Assembly (NCBI GenBank): GCA_963738615.1
Contig: CAVTXI010000004.1
Span: forward strand, 248,001-312,000
DNA length: 64,000 nucleotides
Direction: 5' to 3'
Source: CAVTWY01 sp963738615
GTDB taxonomy: Bacteria; Pseudomonadota; Gammaproteobacteria; Burkholderiales; Burkholderiaceae_C
The number at the start of each line of letters is the position of its first letter. Within the stretch, counting starts at the first letter, position 1. Of the stretch, positions 17,532-24,110 are shown piece by piece. A model generated the notes under the pieces. The model was not told the DNA's origin. It saw only the letters and a program-made list of their open reading frames with translations, and did not search any database. A program made the translations under genes and the position numbers.

Positions 17532-19151
17532 TCACGGACGCGCCACCGAGAACTGCATGCGCTGCGGCCGGCGCGCATCGCCCTCGCGGCAAACGGCCAA
17601 GACATCCGCCAGCACCGCGCGCGTATCGCGCGGGTCGATCACACCGTCGTCGAGCACGTGTGCGCTGGTGACGAACACGCTCATCTGGCGATCGAAGCGT
17701 TCGATGATCCGCTGCTCGAGCGCGGCAATCTGGGCAGGGTCCACCGTTTGGCCTTTGCGCTGCGCGGCTTCCGTGGTGACGATCGACATCGTGCGCGCCG
17801 CCTGCTCGCCGCCCATCACGGCCGTCTTCGCGTTCGGCCACGAAAAGCAAAAGCGCGGATGAAACCCGCGCCCGCACATGCCGTAGTTGCCGGCGCCGAA
17901 CGATGCACCGCAATAGATCGTGATCTGCGGCACCGTCGCATTCGTCACCGCCTGGATCATCTTCGAGCCGTGTTTGATCATGCCGGACTCTTCGAAGGCG
18001 CGCCCCACCATGTAGCCGGTGGTGTTGTTCAGGTAGAGGATCGGCGTGCGCGACTGGCAGCAGGCCTGGATGAAGTGCGTGGCCTTGTTGGCACCGGCGA
18101 CGTCGATCGGGCCGTTGTTCGTGATGATGCCCAGCGCCCAGCCCTCGAGCCTGACGTGGCCGCAGACGGTGGCCGGGCCGTAGTTCTGGCCGAACTCGAG
18201 GAATTCGGAATCGTCGGCGATCCGCGCGATCACTTCCTTCATGTCGACCGGCCGCTTGTGGTCCATCGGCATGACGCCCAGCAGTTCTTCGGCGTCGTAG
18301 CGCGGCGGCTTGAAGTCACGGCGCGACGCGATAACTTCGCGCGGCCAATCCATCTGCGCCAATATCTCGCGCGCGATTCGGATGGCGTCGCGATCATCCT
18401 CGGCCATGTAGTCGCCCAAGCCCGAGATCGACGTGTGCATCTCGGCGCCGCCCAGTTCCTCTTCGGTGGCGACCTCGCCGGTGGCCGCCATCAACAGCGG
18501 CGGCCCGGCCAGGAAGGCGCGCGAGCGCCCGCGCACCATCACGATGTAGTCCGACAGGCCGGTCTGGTAGGCGCCACCCGCGGTCGACGAGCCGTGGGTC
18601 ACCGTCACCACGGGCAAACCGGCCGCCGACATGCGCGCGAGGTTGCGGAAGAGGTTGCCGCCGCGCACGAACTCTTCGACGCGATAGGCCATCAGGTTGG
18701 CACCAGCGCTTTCGACAAGCTGCACATACGGAAGCCGGTTCTCGAGCGCCAGTTCCTGCACGCGCAGTTGTTTATCGAGCCCCATCGGCTGCAACGCACC
18801 GGCATCGATGCCCGAGTCGGACGCGTTGACCATGCAGCGCACGCCCGACACGATGCCGATGCCCGCGATCACGCCGCCGCCCGGCACGCTCTTGTCCAGG
18901 TCGGAGTTGTCCAGGCCCAGCCCGGCCAGCGAACACAGCTCGAGGAACGGGCTGCCCGGGTCCAACAGCAGCGACAGGCGCTCACGAGGCAACAACTGGC
19001 CGCGCTTGTCGAAGCGTGGGCGCGACGCGGCCGATTTCTCGGCCGTGCGCCGCTGGTACGTGCGCACGCGCTCGAGCAGCGCCAGCATGCCGTCACGGTT
19101 CGCCGCAAAGGCCTCGCTGTTCAGCGAGAGCTTGGATTCGATCTGGGCCAT
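17532..19151 (-). CDS. atuC: Acyl-CoA carboxylase carboxyltransferase (beta) subunit, geranyl-CoA carboxylase-like
   Basis: A 539-residue carboxyltransferase that moves CO2 from biotin to an acyl-CoA. The crotonase-like halves are intact: RFDKRGQLLPRERLSLLLDP, VTHGSSTAGGAYQTGLSDYI (N-half), LYLNNTTGYMVGRAFEESGM and YCGASFGAGNYGMCGRGF (C-half). The text SDSGIDAGALQPMGLDKQLR and the SISGLGDYMAEDD stretch favour the AtuC (geranyl-CoA) branch over LiuB (methylcrotonyl-CoA), from recollection of the families. The start ATG 19151 lies 7 bases after the acyl-CoA dehydrogenase stop. The biotin subunit partner is 14 kb away at 1661-3643, on the same strand. Confidence 0.8.
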   Translation of the reverse strand: MAQIESKLSLNSEAFAANRDGMLALLERVRTYQRRTAEKSAASRPRFDKRGQLLPRERLSLLLDPGSPFLELCSLAGLGLDNSDLDKSVPGGGVIAGIGIVSGVRCMVNASDSGIDAGALQPMGLDKQLRVQELALENRLPYVQLVESAGANLMAYRVEEFVRGGNLFRNLARMSAAGLPVVTVTHGSSTAGGAYQTGLSDYIVMVRGRSRAFLAGPPLLMAATGEVATEEELGGAEMHTSISGLGDYMAEDDRDAIRIAREILAQMDWPREVIASRRDFKPPRYDAEELLGVMPMDHKRPVDMKEVIARIADDSEFLEFGQNYGPATVCGHVRLEGWALGIITNNGPIDVAGANKATHFIQACCQSRTPILYLNNTTGYMVGRAFEESGMIKHGSKMIQAVTNATVPQITIYCGASFGAGNYGMCGRGFHPRFCFSWPNAKTAVMGGEQAARTMSIVTTEAAQRKGQTVDPAQIAALEQRIIERFDRQMSVFVTSAHVLDDGVIDPRDTRAVLADVLAVCREGDARRPQRMQFSVARP

Positions 19152-19158
19152 GGTTTCC

Positions 19159-20043
19159 TCAGAATCCCAACTGCCGAGCCGCGAGATCCTCGAGGATCTC
19201 TTGCGAGCCCCCGCCGATCATCATCACCTTCACCTCGCGGTAGACGCGTTCGCACTTGGGCGAAGCCGTAGGCCTGCGCGGCCATGAACAAACGCTCGCT
19301 GTTGAAGTTGTTCATCAAGGTCTCGAGACCCTGGTGCTCCACGCCGACGAGGTTACCGACCGGCACGCGGCAATCGTCGAAACGCAGATGCGCCGTGTCC
19401 GACGCCCACCATCCCATCTTCTTCAGCTCCGTGCGAAAGAGCCCCGGCGCGTCACCGTCGACCACCAGCACGGAGATGCCATGCGCCCCCTTGCTCGACG
19501 GGTCGGTGCGCACCGCCACCGTGATGAAGTCCGCGCGCATGCCCGACGTGATGAAGGTCTTCTCGCCGTTGATCACGTAGTGACCGCCGTCGCGCACGGC
19601 GCGCGTGTGCACCGCCGCCACGTCCGACCCGCCCGAAGGCTCGGTCACCGCCAGCGCCGAGATCTTGTCGCCGCGCAGCACGGGCGGAATCACGCGTTCC
19701 TTCAAGGCGTCGCTGCTTGCGGCCAGCACCGGCGGCAAGCCGATGGTGTGCGACCCAAGCGACGCCGCCACGCCACCACTGCCACAGCGCGCGTATTCCT
19801 CGGCCAGCACGAGCTTCATGAAGACGTCGCCGGGCGTGCCGCCGTAGCGCTCGGGAAACCCAACACCGGTCGCGCCAACGCGGCTGCAGCGCGATACAGC
19901 GACCGCGGAAAGGTGCCGGCTTCGTCCCACTCGTTCACGAACGGCGTGATCTGATCTGCGACGAAGGCCCGCATCGCAGCACGGAACTGCTCGTGCTCGA
20001 CCGAGAAGTGGTGCGGCAGCGGCGGAGAGTCGAGCAGGGACAT
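19159..20043 (-). pseudogene. Acyl-CoA dehydrogenase (AtuD-like) with frameshift and internal deletion
   Basis: The N-terminus MSLLDSPPLPHHFSVEHEQF and the middle are typical: LAVTEPSGGSDVAAVHTRAV, INGEKTFITSGMRADFITVA, NNFNSERLFMAAQAYGFAQ. A one-base frameshift sits near 19873, where ATGVGFPERYGG continues in another frame. Around 19245-19260 the text jumps from AQAYGFAQ to ERVYREVKVMMIGGGSQEIL, so about 90 residues, including the region with the usual RTFGKP and helix bundle, are gone. The coding length is about 295 codons against the usual 380-390. Upstream of and adjacent to the carboxyltransferase, as in Atu clusters. Confidence 0.75.
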
Positions 20044-20186
20044 CGTGTGCGTTGCGTCCAAGGGTGTGCCAGCCTACCGCGCGGGGGCCTGGGTCGTCTT
20101 GCGCGGAGTGGCTGCGCGGCGCCCTGTTCGAGACCCTGCTAGTCAACGAGTTTCTGAAGGCACGCTTGAACGGCGGCGATTGCTCG

Positions 20187-20246
20187 CTAGCCGTCTTCGA
20201 GCACGTAGAGCTTGACGAGTGCCGACGGGTCGCAAAACAGAGTCAA
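20187..20246 (-). pseudogene. Truncated VapC-like PIN toxin start
   Basis: Immediately after the antitoxin, a TTG start overlapping its stop (TTGA) opens a frame reading MTLFCDPSALVKLYVLEDG and then TAG. The text, with its Asp in FCDPSALVKLY, is the classic N-terminus of VapC PIN-domain RNases. The toxin stops after 19 codons and no further PIN motif is seen before 20140. It is a dead toxin remnant. Confidence 0.65.
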
Positions 20247-20509
20247 CCGCGATCCTCCGACACCATTTCACTCAAGGCCTTCCCGTTGGCCCCGAGTTTG
20301 ATCGGGGCACGAAGCGCGGGCTTACCGCCGCCCCACTGTGCCGAGCCGCTCGCCAGCAACCGGGCCACACCGGGTTGGTCAGCGTTGTGTATGCCGACGA
20401 TGCGCACCACAGGCTTGTCGTGTGACGTGACCTCGATCACCTGACCGGCGCGGGCCTGCGCCACGAAGCGGGACAGACCGGCTTTCAATACGTGCATTGC
20501 GATGCGCAT
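20243..20509 (-). CDS. Phd/YefM-type antitoxin
   Basis: An 88-residue protein starting MRIAMHVLKAGLSRFVAQAR with AAGG upstream; the reading frame is open back to 20536 but the family N-terminus starts here. The text AGQVIEVTSHDKPVVRIVGI is the Phd/prevent-host-death DNA-binding core. It would bind its own promoter and neutralise a PIN or RelE toxin. The partner toxin downstream is truncated, so this is probably an orphaned antitoxin. Confidence 0.75.
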   Translation of the reverse strand: MRIAMHVLKAGLSRFVAQARAGQVIEVTSHDKPVVRIVGIHNADQPGVARLLASGSAQWGGGKPALRAPIKLGANGKALSEMVSEDRG

Positions 20510-20622
20510 CAGGACCTTAGTTCCGACTGTAGTCACCCAATAGACGTCTTATCGTAGTTCCGAGAGGCAACGAAAGGGCCGTTTTGTTTGAGCGTCCGCG
20601 GGCATGGCGGGCCCTCCTCGTC

Positions 20623-20970
20623 TCAGTGCAACGTCGCGCCCGGCGGAACCGGCTCGCTCGGCTCGCGCGACGCGGGCTGCGCTTCGTCGACGCTTGCCGC
20701 CACCAGCACCCAGCGCCGATGCGCGTTCGCCATGACGTTGCGCAACATCGACGGCACCTGCGGGTGCTCTTTCAGGAAGAACAGGTTCGAGACGATCTTG
20801 CGCGCCATCAGGTGGCGCTGCTGCGCCGCGGTGCAGTGCGCGTTGGCGCAAGGGTCGGCCCACGCGGTCATCAGCGCGAGCGTGCCGGCCAACAAGGCGC
20901 CGGGGCACGGCATGCCGTCGGCGTCGTCATCCGCTGCGTTCGTGCGATCGATGTCGATCGGGTTTCTCAT
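20623..20970 (-). CDS. Small conserved hypothetical protein beside DUF1513
   Basis: A 115-residue protein starting at ATG 20970 with an AGGAG site. No domain is recognised. The text has a hydrophobic stretch (PGALLAGTLALMTAWADP), Cys-containing CANAHCTAAQQRHLMARKIV and ends REPSEPVPPGATLH. It follows the DUF1513 gene on the same strand with a 29-base gap, so it is probably co-transcribed with it. Confidence 0.55.
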   Translation of the reverse strand: MRNPIDIDRTNAADDDADGMPCPGALLAGTLALMTAWADPCANAHCTAAQQRHLMARKIVSNLFFLKEHPQVPSMLRNVMANAHRRWVLVAASVDEAQPASREPSEPVPPGATLH

Positions 20971-20999
20971 CGCAAGCTCCTGCTGTGCATACGCCCGCT

Positions 21000-22136
21000 T
21001 CACGCAAGGCGCATCCAGTGGTTGTCGAACGCCATGGCCTGCGGCCACGGCAGCATGGCGGGGTCGATCGACGGGTGCCAGCGGCCCACGCCTCGCGCCG
21101 CGGCCACCAGCGCGCCGACCGCACCGTCGTGCGGCCATGCGGTCAACGCACAGGCCTCTTTCAGTCGGGCGACCGCATGCAGCGCGGCGGGTTGCGATGG
21201 GGCCCACCACAACACCTGCTGCGCGCGCGGGTTGCTGATCACGAAGCCGCCGCCGGGTGCGGGGGCGATGTCGCCGGCACAGCCCTGCGCTTGCGCGTCG
21301 CGCGTGGGAACGCGCAGCTGCTGCCCGTCCCACACCGCGAGCGCCGGCGCGTCGCGGCGGCGCGCGGCGTCATCGTGTTCGGCTTGCAGCGCGATGCCCA
21401 GCAGCGGCGACGACGCGTCTTGCGTTGTGCTCCACGCAATGTGGCGCAGGCTGAGCCTGCGGTCGTCAAGGCTCCAGCGCCCGATCAGACGGCCGTCGCG
21501 TGTGTCGATGCGCGCCAGCGACGAGTCCATGCGGTCGAGGTCGAGCTTGCGGTCGTCACTGCCGCGGTGAATGCCGCCGTGCGCAACCATCAACTGCCCG
21601 TGCGCATCCAGCAGCAACTGGTGCGGCTCGAGGCCGTGGCTGGGCCATGCGTCGATCGCCTCGAGCGTCGCGGCGTCGTGCACGCCGATCCATCCCCGGC
21701 CGCTGATCGCGTCGGTCATCGTCGCGTAAACGCGCTCGCCGCTGCGAGACGAAACCACATGACCGTTGAAGCGCAGGTCGCTCAGCGCCACCCGCGCTGA
21801 CGCATAAGGCTTCGCGCGCGCCATCACCCGACCATCGCGCCCGAACCGCATAAGCCATGCGCCAGGTCGCAGCGCCACCGCGACGATGCCGTGCTGGTCG
21901 ATCTCGAAACCATGCGCGCGCGTCGGCACCACGTGCTGCCAGCGGATGCGGATTTCGCGCGAGCGCCAGTCGGCCTCGAGCAGGCCCACGCGCTGCGGGC
22001 TGTCGAGCTGCGCGCCGCGCCACGCGGCGACGATCAACGTCGATTCGTCGGGCGCCGCCGTGGCCTCGTTTGCGTGCACCCATGCAGGCGCAACGCTGCA
22101 CGCCGACACGAGGGCCATCGCTTGTCGTCGTCGCAT
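21000..22136 (-). CDS. DUF1513 family protein (exported)
   Basis: A 378-residue protein with DUF1513 features. The start at ATG 22136, with GAGGACGACG immediately upstream, gives an Arg-rich N-terminus MRRRQAMALVSACSVAPAWV that looks like a Tat-type or Sec signal peptide. Beta-propeller-like text follows: LIVAAWRGAQLDSPQRVGLL, HGFEIDQHGIVAVALRPGAW, GLEPHQLLLDAHGQLMVAHG, with the family motif GGIHR (here AHGGIHRGSDDRKLDLDRMD). DUF1513 genes normally follow imelysin and a di-haem oxidoreductase in iron-related operons. Here the upstream position is taken by a truncated IS91 element, so the operon has lost its first genes or been cut. Confidence 0.75.
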   Translation of the reverse strand: MRRRQAMALVSACSVAPAWVHANEATAAPDESTLIVAAWRGAQLDSPQRVGLLEADWRSREIRIRWQHVVPTRAHGFEIDQHGIVAVALRPGAWLMRFGRDGRVMARAKPYASARVALSDLRFNGHVVSSRSGERVYATMTDAISGRGWIGVHDAATLEAIDAWPSHGLEPHQLLLDAHGQLMVAHGGIHRGSDDRKLDLDRMDSSLARIDTRDGRLIGRWSLDDRRLSLRHIAWSTTQDASSPLLGIALQAEHDDAARRRDAPALAVWDGQQLRVPTRDAQAQGCAGDIAPAPGGGFVISNPRAQQVLWWAPSQPAALHAVARLKEACALTAWPHDGAVGALVAAARGVGRWHPSIDPAMLPWPQAMAFDNHWMRLA

Positions 22137-22162
22137 CGTCGTCCTCAATAGAAGAAGGAAGA

Positions 22163-23191
22163 TTACAAGCGCACGGCGTCGGCGCTGTTGGGGTGAAGGA
22201 AGCCGAAGTTACGCGCCCGCCGCAGCCCCTTGGGCAGCACGTGCTGCAACACCAGCCACAAGAAGGCCGCGCCGGCGAGCGTGCGCGCGGCCATCTTGCC
22301 GGTCTTGGCGTCGCGATACCGGAAGCTGACATGCCCGTCGTCGCAGCGCACGATGTCGCGCTCCTGGATCACGCCCCGGTACAGGTATCGGCCCAGATAC
22401 AGCAGCGCCTTGCGCCCGTCGCCCACCGCCTTGCAATCGACCACCCAGGTGGCGGGGAACTGTGCCGGCAGCGTCAGCCCGGCGCGATCGATCGCATCGA
22501 GTACCTTGGCGCGAAAGACCTTGGCCAGCGCCTTGTGGTTGAACAGGTAGCCGCCGCCGCCGCCGCCGCCATCGGCGGCGTCGGCGGCGGCGTGCTTGGT
22601 GGTGATGGTGGAGGAGGAGGTGGTGCCGGCCTTGTCGCGCCTGGGCCTGGCTGAACGCCTCTTGGTCCGCCACAGCTTGCGCTTGGTGTCGAGTGCCGCC
22701 GCCGGCATCACCATGTGCACGTGCGGATGGAACTCGAGCCGGCGGTTGTGCGTGTGCAGCACGCCCACCGCACCCGGCCTGGCGCGCAACTGGCGGTCGT
22801 TGCGGCTGAAGGTGTCGAGCGTGTCCCACGCGCACTGCATCAACAGGGCATAAACCACGCGCTGGTGCTGCCAAGCCAAGCCGCGCAATTCGGCCGGCAA
22901 GGTGAAGGTGACGAGGAAGTACGTGGCCGGCACCTGGGACGCAAGCTGACGCTCGAGCCAGCGCTGGCTGTCGTGGTGCTGGCAATGCGGGCAGGCGCGG
23001 TGGCCGCACGAGTGGGGCACGCTGCGCTGCTCGCCGCAGGCCGCGCACTGCGCGAGCATGCGCGGCGCAAAGCGGGTGCGACAGCGCTTCATCGCCGCCA
23101 GCGCCTGACGGTGGCTGGGCAGCAGCCGATCGCCGTAGTGCTGCAGCAACTGCGGCTCGAAACGTTCGATCAACTCGGCCAGCGCGATCAC
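22163..23191 (-). CDS. IS91-family transposase, C-terminus truncated
   Basis: A 342-residue HUH-type rolling-circle transposase. Landmarks are the N-terminal zinc-ribbon (CAACGEQRSVPHSCGHRACPHC), LVTFTLPAELR, the HUH motif HPHVHMVMPAAAL and the LYLGRYLYRGVI stretch with the catalytic Tyr region. A run of Gly codes for DGGGGGGGYLF. The frame ends at NFGFLHPNSADAVRL, where full-length relatives continue for about 40-60 residues, so the element end is lost and joins the DUF1513 promoter region. GTG 23191 overlaps the recombinase stop (GTGA), indicating coupling. Confidence 0.85.
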   Translation of the reverse strand: MIALAELIERFEPQLLQHYGDRLLPSHRQALAAMKRCRTRFAPRMLAQCAACGEQRSVPHSCGHRACPHCQHHDSQRWLERQLASQVPATYFLVTFTLPAELRGLAWQHQRVVYALLMQCAWDTLDTFSRNDRQLRARPGAVGVLHTHNRRLEFHPHVHMVMPAAALDTKRKLWRTKRRSARPRRDKAGTTSSSTITTKHAAADAADGGGGGGGYLFNHKALAKVFRAKVLDAIDRAGLTLPAQFPATWVVDCKAVGDGRKALLYLGRYLYRGVIQERDIVRCDDGHVSFRYRDAKTGKMAARTLAGAAFLWLVLQHVLPKGLRRARNFGFLHPNSADAVRL

Positions 23192-24110
23192 AGCACCGTC
23201 CCCCACTGCAGCGTGAAGCTGCTCATCAGGGAGTTGATGCGCGCGCTGCTGTGCTCGGCGGTATGGCTGGTGAGGTGGGTATAGCGGCTGGTGGTGAGGA
23301 TGCTGTGGTGGCCGAGAATCTTCTGCACCTCCAGCAGGTCCACGCCGGCTTCGATCAGATGCGTCGCGTAGCTGTGCCTCAGGCTGTGAGGGGTGATGTT
23401 TTTTTTAGCCCGCAACTGCGCGCGACCAAGTGCAGTGTGCGCTGCACGCCGCCGCGGTCGAGCGGGCTGGTGGCCGCATGGGCGCCACGCAGACCGCCGG
23501 CGCGGTTGGGAAACAGCAGCCTCGGGTGCAGGTGCACGCCCCAATAGCGGCGCAGCACCTGCAGGGTCTGCTGCGGCAGCGGCACCAGGCGGTCGCGATT
23601 GCCCTTGGCGTCGCGCACATGAACGCGCATGCGCGCCGCGTCGATGTCGCCCACCGTCAGCGCCAGCCCCTCGCCCAGCCGCAGCCCCAGGCTGTACAGC
23701 GTGAAGAAGAACACCCGGTAGCTCAGCACCCGGGTGGCGGCGAACAGCGCCTGCGCCTCGGCCACGCTGACGATGTCGGGCAGCCGGCTGACCTTGGGCG
23801 GGCGGATGAACTTGGGCATCGCCCAGGGCTTGCGCAGCACGTGTTCGGTGAAGAACTTCAAGCCGTAGAGGTCCAGCTTGACGCCGCTCCACGAGTGCGA
23901 GTCCATCAGCTCGGTGAAGTACTCGACGAGTTGATCCTCACTGAGGTCGGCGACCTCGTAGGAGAAGTACTTGCCGATGCGCCGCATGCCTCGCGCGTAG
24001 GCGTCGATCGTCTTGGGTTGCATGCCCTTGAGCTTGAGGTGCTTCAGGTGCGACTGGTACTGCCGCTCGAAAGGCTGCGGGAAGTTCGACTGCTCGGGCA
24101 AGGTCGCCAT
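23188..24110 (-). CDS. IS91-associated tyrosine recombinase, split at an A8 run
   Basis: The text starts MATLPEQSNFPQPFERQYQS (SAM-like core-binding domain, KTIDAYARGMRRIG) and reaches the first catalytic Arg in SLGLRLGEGLALTVGD and the FPNRAGGLRG stretch. At 23400-23408 the coding strand has eight As. In the starting frame translation ends at KKTSPLTA; one base back it continues KKNITPHSLRHSYATHLIEA, with the HxxR box, then ILGHHSILTTSRYTHL with His and the Tyr nucleophile. All catalytic residues exist but on both sides of the shift. A lost A, or a -1 ribosomal slip on A_AAA_AAA, would restore the protein. Confidence 0.8.

Noticed and set aside
17532..19151. Methylcrotonyl-CoA carboxylase beta subunit (leucine pathway)
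   Set aside because: Text such as SDSGIDAGALQPMGLDKQLR fits the geranyl-CoA branch better, and an AtuA-like gene is nearby. Not fully excluded without a tree.
22550..22600. GGCGGC-rich stretch as a separate repeat feature
   Set aside because: It encodes a Gly/Ala-rich linker inside the IS91 transposase frame.
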